Of a stretch of 64,000 nucleotides of DNA, positions 16,999 to 23,506 are shown piece by piece; positions within the stretch are counted from its first letter, which is position 1, and every line of letters starts with the position of its first letter. A model generated the notes under the pieces. It was not told where the DNA came from and did no database searches. It worked only from the letters and a program-made list of their open reading frames with translations. The stretch covers positions 1 to 64,000 of the forward strand of contig NZ_DATJCH010000023.1 of the NCBI RefSeq assembly GCF_035514885.1, given 5' to 3'. Origin of the DNA: Albibacterium sp035514885 (GTDB lineage Bacteria; Bacteroidota; Bacteroidia; Sphingobacteriales; Sphingobacteriaceae). Position numbers and translations under genes: made by a program.

Positions 16999-17295
16999 AT
17001 GAGCAAATTTTCAGAGATAATCAATGCTGACAAGCCCGTATTAGTGGATTTTTCCGCCGAATGGTGTGGTCCTTGCAAAATGATGAAACCGATTTTAGAC
17101 GATGTCAAAAAAACAGTAGGCGATCGGGCAACCATCCTCAAAGTAGACATCGATAAAAATCCGGCTGTGGCCAGATCTTATAATATCCAAGGGGTACCAA
17201 CTATTATTATTTTCAAGAAAGGCGAGTTAAAATGGCGGCAAAGTGGTGTCCGAACAGCAAATGAACTTAGCACTGAACTCTTAAAACTTAGCTAA
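16999..17295 (+). CDS. trxA: Thioredoxin
   Basis: The 98-residue cytoplasmic protein has the active site EWCGPCKMMKP (cysteines 23 and 26), the buried aspartate in VLVDFSAEW and the cis-proline loop GVPTIIIFKKGE. It reduces protein disulfides with thioredoxin reductase. It is slightly shorter than E. coli TrxA because of a compact N-terminus. The rhodanese lipoprotein gene begins 4 nt after the stop, so the two are almost certainly cotranscribed. Confidence 0.93.
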   Translation: MSKFSEIINADKPVLVDFSAEWCGPCKMMKPILDDVKKTVGDRATILKVDIDKNPAVARSYNIQGVPTIIIFKKGELKWRQSGVRTANELSTELLKLS

Positions 17296-17299
17296 CAAA

Positions 17300-17776
17300 A
17301 TGAATATAAGATTTTTAAATTCAATAGGTCTAATAGCACTAATATTCTTGATAAGCAGTTGTTCTACTTTCAAAAAAGCTCCAGAGGTCACAGTTGTAAG
17401 TACTGCTCCTCCGGCCAACAAGATTGAGAATACGACAACAACAAATTCTAGCGGGCAAATTCAAACGATAGCTCCTGAACAATTCAATAAACTTCTAGTA
17501 TTGGATGATATACAACTAGTTGATGTTCGAACAGCTGAAGAATTTCAAACCGGTCATATTAAGGATGCTCTAAACATTGATTATAACAAGGACGATTTCA
17601 AATCAAAGGTAAGCAGTCTTGACAAAAGTAAACCTGTATTGGTTTACTGCAGATCAGGTAAACGAAGCTCTGGTGCTGCTGAAATAATGAAAGAATTGGG
17701 TTTCACTAAAATCGTCGAACTTGATGGAGGGATGATCTCTTGGGAAGCAGCTAATTTACCAACAAGCCAAGAATAA
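17300..17776 (+). CDS. Rhodanese-domain lipoprotein
   Basis: The 158 residues begin with a lipoprotein signal (IALIFLISSCSTF, cysteine 21) and a low-complexity Thr/Ser linker to about residue 55. A single rhodanese domain follows: DIQLVDVRTAEEFQTGHI, then the active-site loop VYCRSGKRSSGAAEIM with the catalytic cysteine near 116, and IVELDGGMISWEAA. It should bind persulfide or act on thiol chemistry at the membrane. Its position 4 nt after trxA suggests a joint role in thiol handling; the partner is not shown. Confidence 0.9.
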   Translation: MNIRFLNSIGLIALIFLISSCSTFKKAPEVTVVSTAPPANKIENTTTTNSSGQIQTIAPEQFNKLLVLDDIQLVDVRTAEEFQTGHIKDALNIDYNKDDFKSKVSSLDKSKPVLVYCRSGKRSSGAAEIMKELGFTKIVELDGGMISWEAANLPTSQE

Positions 17777-17825
17777 TTTCCAAATCAACAAATTAAGGTG
17801 TAAATTCGCCCACTCAAAATTATCC

Positions 17826-17912
17826 GGAGAGGTGTCTGAGTGGTCGAAAGAGCAAGCCTGGAAAGTTTGTATACTCGCAAGGGTATCCTGGGTTCGAATC
17901 CCAGTCTCTCCG
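17826..17912 (+). tRNA. tRNA-Ser (anticodon GGA)
   Basis: Acceptor GGAGAGG pairs with TCTCTCC plus discriminator G. The D-arm (GTCTGAGTGGTCGAAAGAGC), the anticodon loop CTGGAAA, a long variable arm (GTATACTCGCAAGGGTATC) and the T-arm TGGGTTCGAATCCCA are all visible. CCA is not encoded. A terminator follows at once. Confidence 0.95.
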
Positions 17913-17915
17913 CAG

Positions 17916-17965
17916 AATACAAATGCAATTATCTAGAAAACGGATAGTTGCATTTGTATTTTTAT
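17916..17965 (+). terminator. Intrinsic terminator of tRNA-Ser(GGA)
   Basis: The arms at 17916-17933 and 17943-17960 pair over 18 bp with one G-U, with a 9-nt loop and a following tttt. It starts 3 nt after the tRNA. Confidence 0.85.
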
Positions 17966-18009
17966 GAAAGGTAGCAATTATTGAAAATAATAGTCAATAG
18001 GAAAATAGT

Positions 18010-18080
18010 TATCTTTGTAATGCCTTGATGCTATAAGGCAAAATTCAAAACCCGTATCATTAATTTGGTAGGGGTTTCAT
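18010..18080 (+). promoter_or_regulatory. Promoter and structured leader of the 18.1 kb lipoprotein gene
   Basis: TATCTTTG at 18010-18017 fits TAnnTTTG. The leader of about 70 nt can form two hairpins: gcctt/aaggc (18021-18038) and aaaccc/ggggttt (about 18049-18078), the second ending 15 nt before the ATG at 18093. Whether they regulate translation cannot be judged from one sequence. Confidence 0.4.
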
Positions 18081-18092
18081 AACCTTTCAATT

Positions 18093-18479
18093 ATGAAAAA
18101 AATATTTACTTTACTTATCGTTTCGGTATTTATTACCTCATGTGGTGTCATGCAGTTGAATTATAAGGCAACCACCTATTCAATTGACTATTCTATGTAT
18201 ACTAAAGATGATTTCTTTATTACAGAATCTGAATCTGTTGGATTTGAATATGTACCGGTGGCATCCGTTGGTTCTAGTATCGAAACAGGGTATTTAAGTT
18301 CTAAGGATGGTGGTAAAAATGAAAAAATCTATGCAACCGCAGAAGATGCATTAGCTTATCTTGTAGTACAGTCTCAAAGACTTGGTGCAAATGCCCTTAT
18401 TGGATTGAAAATAATAAATACTTCTGTAAATCAATTATTTCCGTCATATTCAGCTAGTGGCATGGCTGTGAAAAAATAG
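18093..18479 (+). CDS. Small lipoprotein, possibly YbjQ-like fold
   Basis: The 128 residues begin with a lipoprotein signal (LLIVSVFITSCGVMQL, cysteine 17). The mature part includes ATAEDALAYLVVQSQRLGAN followed by ALIGLKI. That stretch recalls the 'A..lGANAvigv' helix-strand of YbjQ-type (UPF0145) domains, but the match is short. No catalytic residues are evident. The gene stands alone between tRNA-Ser(GGA) and a displaced copy of that tRNA's 3' end, so it may have arrived with a small integrated segment. Confidence 0.7.
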   Translation: MKKIFTLLIVSVFITSCGVMQLNYKATTYSIDYSMYTKDDFFITESESVGFEYVPVASVGSSIETGYLSSKDGGKNEKIYATAEDALAYLVVQSQRLGANALIGLKIINTSVNQLFPSYSASGMAVKK

Positions 18480-18546
18480 CAGTATTTCATCAAAACAGCC
18501 TTCTAATCCTTAATAATTTAGGTTATTTCAAAGGTGTGGCCATCCT

Positions 18547-18806
18547 TTACGCATACAAACCTCGGTAAATATTCTCTCCCTTTCGGGTGTAAAATACTTT
18601 TGTAGGTTGGTCATCTACACCAACTTCAAAGATAGTAAGCTTTGAATAATAGCATCATAGGTAGCGGCAATATTAGGATCTATGTGTCTTTGTGCCGGGT
18701 ATGGTTTAGTTAACCTTTCAGGGTAACACAATAACCAACAATCAAAAAATCCGCTTTCCTCTTTTCCGTAATATACTTGGTCGAAGTTAAATATAATGGG
18801 TAGCAA
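18547..18806 (-). pseudogene. Unidentified gene fragment with a frameshift
   Basis: The frame from 18806 reads MLPIIFNFDQVYYGKEESGF, then LTKPYPAQRHIDPNIAATYD, and drifts near 18625. From there another frame gives FEVGVDDQPTKVFYTRKGEN followed by IYRGLYA and a stop at 18547. Both halves look like one folded protein's C-terminal part broken by a one-base shift. I cannot name the family. It lies inside the segment bounded by tRNA-Ser 3' ends. Confidence 0.4.
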
Positions 18807-18913
18807 TTTAGTTGATATTTAGACTTAGTTTGTGTTTGTTATATTTTGTAAAAAGTGGCCTAAAGATATTAAAAACGCAATATCACTAACCTACGCTTAA
18901 CCCTAATATCAAA

Positions 18914-18936
18914 GGTTCAAGAACCAGTCTCTCCGC
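18914..18936 (+). repeat. Displaced copy of the tRNA-Ser(GGA) 3' end
   Basis: These 23 bases match the tRNA-Ser 3' end (17891-17913) at 19 positions, and the last 13 (ccagtctctccgc) are identical. The rest of a tRNA is absent. A terminator follows 6 nt later. It is a plausible attachment-site remnant. Confidence 0.7.
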
Positions 18937-18942
18937 TGAACT

Positions 18943-18975
18943 AAGAGCGACTTTTCAAGTCGCTCTTTCTTTTTA
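18943..18975 (+). terminator. Intrinsic terminator after the tRNA-Ser 3' copy
   Basis: A perfect 11-bp stem (aagagcgactt / aagtcgctctt) with a 3-nt loop is followed by tcttttt. The sequence differs from the terminator at 17916. Confidence 0.8.
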
Positions 18976-19056
18976 AAGGCACTTTCGTTGGTTTCATATT
19001 ACCTTTTCTCTATACTGATTTGACACAATGATCACTTTTCATCCAGTTTTCCTTCC

Positions 19057-19608
19057 CTACTCTAGCTCATAGATAAGTTGAACAACACCCGATTTAAAGA
19101 TATTGGTTTTAATCAACCTCAACCCTATTCGTTCTTTTAAATTTTCAAATAAAGGCTTCCCACTTCCTAAAGCTATTGGATGTACAGATATTCTAAATAA
19201 GTCAATAAGACCTAAATTGATAAACGTCTTGATAAGACTCGCTCCACCATATAACCAAATGTCCTTTCCTCCCTGCTTTTTAATTTCCGTCACCTTATTT
19301 GCTATGTCAGATTTAATGAATATAGCTCTCTCATCTTGCCTGTTCTGACTTGAAAAAACAAATTTTTCCTTTGAATGTACTTCCTTCCATAACATTTGCT
19401 CAGGTATACTCGCATTGATGTCTGGTTGATAATTACCCCAGATATCATAACTCACTCTTCCGTAAAATATGGTGTCTATACTTGAAATAAAACCATCAAA
19501 ATCCATATCATCATCCATTATGCACCAATCAATTTCTCCATTCGGACCTTCAATAAAACCATCTAAGCTTACAGCCAAATCTAAAATTACTTTTTTCACT
19601 TCTTCCAA
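19057..19608 (-). CDS. Dihydrofolate reductase-family protein (RibD C-terminal domain)
   Basis: The 183 residues match the RibD C-terminal/YyaP-like reductase fold. They start VILDLAVSLDGFIEGPNGEI, then DTIFYGRVSYDIWGNY, the glycine-rich nucleotide loop KKQGGKDIWLYGGASLIKTF, and IHPIALG-type text (FRISVHPIALGSGKPLFENL). Such stand-alone proteins probably use NADPH to reduce a pterin- or flavin-like substrate, but most have no proven reaction. The gene is monocistronic. Length is normal for the family. Confidence 0.85.
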   Translation of the reverse strand: MEEVKKVILDLAVSLDGFIEGPNGEIDWCIMDDDMDFDGFISSIDTIFYGRVSYDIWGNYQPDINASIPEQMLWKEVHSKEKFVFSSQNRQDERAIFIKSDIANKVTEIKKQGGKDIWLYGGASLIKTFINLGLIDLFRISVHPIALGSGKPLFENLKERIGLRLIKTNIFKSGVVQLIYELE

Positions 19609-19813
19609 TTAGTTTACCTTCGAAAATACTAAAAAGACTGAATCTGCACTTATCACAAAAGAAAAAAGCTGAAGTTCCTACGGCAGTCGACAATGCATAA
19701 ACAGCTTTCCATGCTTCTGATTGTGTCTTTTCAATGTTTACTCTGCTCTTATCTCGCTTTTTCAAAATATTCCAAACTTAGCACTCATCATATTGTTAAA
19801 AATTAAAAACACT

Positions 19814-20032
19814 ATGCCAAAATACATTAAAGTCAAAGAAGAAGAAGTTGGAATTGGGGATAAACTGTTTGTACTACTAGACCCTATAACACAACATTTC
19901 GAACCCGTCATCATACTTGCTCCTTATGCGGATAGCAAAACCTTTCATGTAGAATACGTAAATGTTGATGCTGAAGACACCGATTTCCCGATATCAAATC
20001 TTTGGAAAGAAGATATTCTGATTCTAGATTAG
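19814..20032 (+). CDS. Small hypothetical protein
   Basis: The 72-residue product begins MPKYIKVKEEEVGIGDKLFV and ends ISNLWKEDILILD. It is acidic, soluble and without a signal peptide or known motif; it looks like a compact beta-rich domain. I chose the ATG at 19814 because the in-frame text upstream is hydrophobic and overlaps the divergent gene's leader. No function can be proposed. Confidence 0.5.
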   Translation: MPKYIKVKEEEVGIGDKLFVLLDPITQHFEPVIILAPYADSKTFHVEYVNVDAEDTDFPISNLWKEDILILD

Positions 20033-20065
20033 AAACCAAAGATATGTAGTCAAATCAAATTTTCA

Positions 20066-20085
20066 GAAACGGGTTTCCCCGTTTC
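20066..20085. terminator. Possible bidirectional terminator
   Basis: The arms gaaacggg and cccgtttc with a 4-nt loop lie between the convergent genes ending at 20032 and 20103. A-rich flanks could give weak U-tracts in either direction. Confidence 0.4.
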
Positions 20086-20102
20086 CTACTTATTTATAAA
20101 AA

Positions 20103-21179
20103 TCAATCTTTAAAAATTTCCTGTAAGGTTGTAGCCAAATACAGCTTACAGTTCATCCAATCATGTCCGCCAGGAACAATATAACTCTTTAGATGAATTC
20201 CCTTTTCCTCAAACATAGCTATATTCTTCTTCACACTTTCGTACAGAAAATCATCTGTACCAACACTGATCGTAAACAGCTTTAACTGCTTGTTGATTTT
20301 GTCCGCATCGGGAGAATAATTCGAAAAGTTCTTTTGAAATTCTTCGGTAGCTGTATATGGAGCGTAAGAACTTATGTAGGCAAATTTGTCGGTATTGGTT
20401 AATCCAATATTAAGTGTTTGCCCTCCTCCAACAGAGAATCCTGCAATAGCTCTATGCTCGCTATCTGTCAGCACCGGGTAGTTTGATTCCACAAAAGGAA
20501 TAACATCGTTCATGACATCTTTGGTAAAATCGGGCATTGGAGCAGGCCGTACATTTCCATAAGGCATCACAATAATCATTGGAACTGCTTTGCCTTGAGC
20601 AATCAGGTTATCTGCAATTAAATTAGCACGCCCTACTTTGGTCCATGTTTCTTCAGTATCCGATCCTCCATGAATTAAGTAAAGAACAGGATATTTCTTT
20701 GCCTCGCTTGGATTAAAGCCCGGCGGAGTATACACCAACAACTGACGGGTTGTTCCCAGTGTTTCTGATTGATAATAACGATAGCTGATTTTCCCATGCG
20801 GAACATTTTGTAAAGAATGAACTAAAGGCGTGTCTCCTGGAATATCAACAATACTACGTTTAAATCGTTCATTAGCAAAAATGTATGTGTTATTCGGATC
20901 AGCCAGCTGTATACCATCTACCTCAAAAAAATATGGGTAAATATCTGGCTTAACCGGATCAGTTGTAATGCTCCAAACACCAGAAGCATCTTTGGTCATT
21001 TCCAAAGGAGTCTTCAGGAATTCTCCATGTAATAACACCTTTTGAGCTGTATTCGAATAATATTTAAATGTAACCGTGTTATTTTTATGTACTTCAGGCG
21101 AACTGATAGATGGTGGTCGCTGCGCAAAGGAGGTAACTGATCCCCAAAATAATAGGATTATAATAATGTAGTATTTCAT
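20103..21179 (-). CDS. CE1-like esterase with N-terminal E-set domain
   Basis: The 358-residue secreted protein has a signal peptide (IIIILLFWGSVTSFA). An N-terminal immunoglobulin-like E-set domain follows at about residues 28-105 (KVLLHGEFLKTPLEMTKDAS, YPYFFEVDGIQLADPNNTYI). The rest is an alpha/beta hydrolase of the esterase D/CE1 type, with YPVLYLIHGGSD, the nucleophile elbow AIAGFSVGGGQ (serine near residue 249) and the terminal histidine in VPGGHDWMNCK. It probably removes feruloyl or acetyl groups from plant polysaccharide. It follows a paralogue by 14 nt and is cotranscribed with it. Confidence 0.87.
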   Translation of the reverse strand: MKYYIIIILLFWGSVTSFAQRPPSISSPEVHKNNTVTFKYYSNTAQKVLLHGEFLKTPLEMTKDASGVWSITTDPVKPDIYPYFFEVDGIQLADPNNTYIFANERFKRSIVDIPGDTPLVHSLQNVPHGKISYRYYQSETLGTTRQLLVYTPPGFNPSEAKKYPVLYLIHGGSDTEETWTKVGRANLIADNLIAQGKAVPMIIVMPYGNVRPAPMPDFTKDVMNDVIPFVESNYPVLTDSEHRAIAGFSVGGGQTLNIGLTNTDKFAYISSYAPYTATEEFQKNFSNYSPDADKINKQLKLFTISVGTDDFLYESVKKNIAMFEEKGIHLKSYIVPGGHDWMNCKLYLATTLQEIFKD

Positions 21180-21193
21180 GATTATGTGTTTGT

Positions 21194-22366
21194 TTATTTA
21201 AAAAGCAATTGAGTAGTTTCTGTCAAATAGGTCCTAACGTTCATCCATGTATGACCTCCCCCTGTAATTAAGCTTTCATAATTGATTTTTTTTGACTTCA
21301 GGTAGTTCAAGAATGAAGCAACATCATTGTACAGAAAATCTTCGTTTCCTACACTTACCCACAGGAGGTTTAATTGTTTATTAGTACTTTCCGGATTAGA
21401 AACAATGGATGCATATGTGCTTTCCATTTCATCAGAAGGCAAATTGGCGCTATAAGCACAAATCCAAGAAAATTTATCAAGATTCCAAAATGCCGTACGT
21501 AAAGTTTGTCCGCCACCTCGAGAAAAACCACCAATTGCACGATTATCTCTGTCTGGAATAGTACGATAGGCTTTGTCAACGAAAGGAATCACATTCTTTG
21601 TCAGATCCTGTTCAAATCGACGCATGCGAGTAATTGCATCCGGGCTGTCTCTTACCGGGTCTGCAGGCTTAGCACCACCTTTCTGCTCAGCTATTCTTGC
21701 TTCGATGTTGCCATATGGCATAACAACGATCATAGGTTTTGCTTTTCCTTCTGCAATTAGGTTATCTAAAATGAAGTTGACATTCCCAACCTTAAAAAAT
21801 GCTTCTTCTGTATCTGTTGTCCCGCTTATTAAATAAAAAACCGGGTATTTTTCAGAAGAATTTTTATCATAACCTGGAGGTGTGTAAACCAATACAGTGC
21901 CGGTTGTACCTTCCACAGAAGTATAATATTCGTAATTCACAGAACCATGAGGTACATCACGAACTGCACTTATCAATGGCGTAAAACCAGGAACATCTAA
22001 TAAACTTGATTTAAATCGTTCATTAGGGAAAAAGTATTCATTGGCCGGATCCATTACTCTTACTCCATCTACCACAAAATTATAGGAATAAATATCTGGT
22101 ATTACAGGCCCAACGGTAACACGCCAGGTGCCAATGCTATCTTTTATCATCGGAACGTCTGAAGCTCCAAATCCACCACCTGCAAGCTTTACTTCTTTTG
22201 CCGATGGCGCCAGGTAGCTAAATGCAACTTTCTTATCAGACAATACCCGAGGCGACATTACAAACGGGCCTGTTGGAGGTTGGGCCTTCACAAAAAGGAA
22301 AAGGCAAAGTGTCAGACAGGTAAAAAATAGTCTGAGAACAGTTGTTCTGTACATACTGTGTTTCAT
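21194..22366 (-). CDS. CE1-like esterase with N-terminal E-set domain (paralogue)
   Basis: The 390 residues repeat the plan of the next gene. They show a signal peptide (LFFTCLTLCLFLFVKA), an E-set domain (KEVKLAGGGFGASDVPMIKD, YSYNFVVDGVRVMDPANEYF), then YPVFYLISGTTDTEEAFFKV, AIGGFSRGGGQTLRTAF (nucleophile serine) and ITGGGHTWMNVRTYL (histidine). Compared with its neighbour it has an insertion around EQKGGAKPADPVRDSPDAIT. Tandem copies suggest division of labour on different esters. It is the first gene of this operon and faces the isomerase gene at 22601 across 234 bp of regulatory space. Confidence 0.87.
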   Translation of the reverse strand: MKHSMYRTTVLRLFFTCLTLCLFLFVKAQPPTGPFVMSPRVLSDKKVAFSYLAPSAKEVKLAGGGFGASDVPMIKDSIGTWRVTVGPVIPDIYSYNFVVDGVRVMDPANEYFFPNERFKSSLLDVPGFTPLISAVRDVPHGSVNYEYYTSVEGTTGTVLVYTPPGYDKNSSEKYPVFYLISGTTDTEEAFFKVGNVNFILDNLIAEGKAKPMIVVMPYGNIEARIAEQKGGAKPADPVRDSPDAITRMRRFEQDLTKNVIPFVDKAYRTIPDRDNRAIGGFSRGGGQTLRTAFWNLDKFSWICAYSANLPSDEMESTYASIVSNPESTNKQLNLLWVSVGNEDFLYNDVASFLNYLKSKKINYESLITGGGHTWMNVRTYLTETTQLLFK

Positions 22367-22600
22367 AAAATTCTGATTTTGATTATTTGACTATAGGTTT
22401 ATTGCTATTAAATTACATTCATGAAAGTTTGATCTGTGATAATATCTCAATGGAAGAATACCATTGCAATAGAGAAAGAATAGTATAGGTTAGGTCTTTT
22501 TTCATATATCGGTTATTGTATGCAATATATAAAACATAGCCATTATTTAAAAAATAATTACCTTTAAGCCCAATAATCACCAATTAACCAACAAATACAC

Positions 22601-23455
22601 ATGAAACAACGTCGTGATTTTATAAAGAATCTCAGTGCTCTAGCATTAGGATCGGTATTTTTACCTTCGTTAGCAGAAGCATCTATTAAAGGCAGCAGCT
22701 TAGGCAAAGTAAAGGATATAGGCATACAGCTGTATACTGTCCGTAAAGAAATGTTAACTGATCCGACTGGAACTTTAAAGCAATTAGCTGCACTCGGTAT
22801 AAAAGAAATTGAGTCAGCAAGTGATCCAGCTAAAGGAGCTTACTATGGTCTGCAACCGAAGGAAATGAAACAAATTTGTAAAGACTTGGGAATGACCTTG
22901 CGTAGTGGCCATGTATCACTTAATGGGCAATGGCAACAAACAATGGATAATGCAGCTGAATCCGGACAAGAATATCTGATTGTTTCATCATTACCTAGCC
23001 GCGGTCAAACAGTTGATAATTACAAGAAAATATCAGAAATGTTTAATAAAGCCGGGGAAGAATGTGAAAAACTGAATATCAAATTCGGCTATCACAATCA
23101 TGGAGAGGAGTTTCAGGAAGAAAACGGACAAATACTTTTTGATGTACTTTTGAACAATACAGACCCTAAGCTCGTACACATGGAAATGGATATTGGCTGG
23201 GTGGTTGCCGCAGGTAAAGATCCGATTCAATATTTTAAGAACTTTAGCGGTCGATTCCCACTATGGCATTTAAAAGACATGAATGGTAACACCAGTACTG
23301 AATTCGGCAAAGGATCTTTAGATGTAGTCAACCTATTAAAAAACCGTAAACTATCTGGATTAAAATACTTCTTCGTAGAGCAAGAAGAATATACCAGTAC
23401 TCCTATGGAGAGTATGAAACAAAATATGGAATATCTGCATAATTTAGATATATAA
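22601..23455 (+). CDS. Sugar phosphate isomerase/epimerase family protein, exported
   Basis: The 284 residues begin with a twin-arginine-like signal (MKQRRDFIKNLSALALGSVF) and continue as an AP-endonuclease-2-type TIM barrel. Visible are DIGIQLYTVRKEMLTDPTGT, the metal-ligand strands IKFGYHNHGEEFQEENGQIL and LVHMEMDIGWVVAAGKDPIQ, and FPLWHLKDMNG. Such proteins isomerise or epimerise sugars or keto-sugars with a divalent metal. Export suggests work on periplasmic sugars released by the neighbouring enzymes. It starts a four-gene plus-strand run. Confidence 0.87.
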   Translation: MKQRRDFIKNLSALALGSVFLPSLAEASIKGSSLGKVKDIGIQLYTVRKEMLTDPTGTLKQLAALGIKEIESASDPAKGAYYGLQPKEMKQICKDLGMTLRSGHVSLNGQWQQTMDNAAESGQEYLIVSSLPSRGQTVDNYKKISEMFNKAGEECEKLNIKFGYHNHGEEFQEENGQILFDVLLNNTDPKLVHMEMDIGWVVAAGKDPIQYFKNFSGRFPLWHLKDMNGNTSTEFGKGSLDVVNLLKNRKLSGLKYFFVEQEEYTSTPMESMKQNMEYLHNLDI

Positions 23456-23506
23456 TAAGCTTCATATTTCAAATCAACAATTAACCATTTAACATATAAT
23501 AAATTC

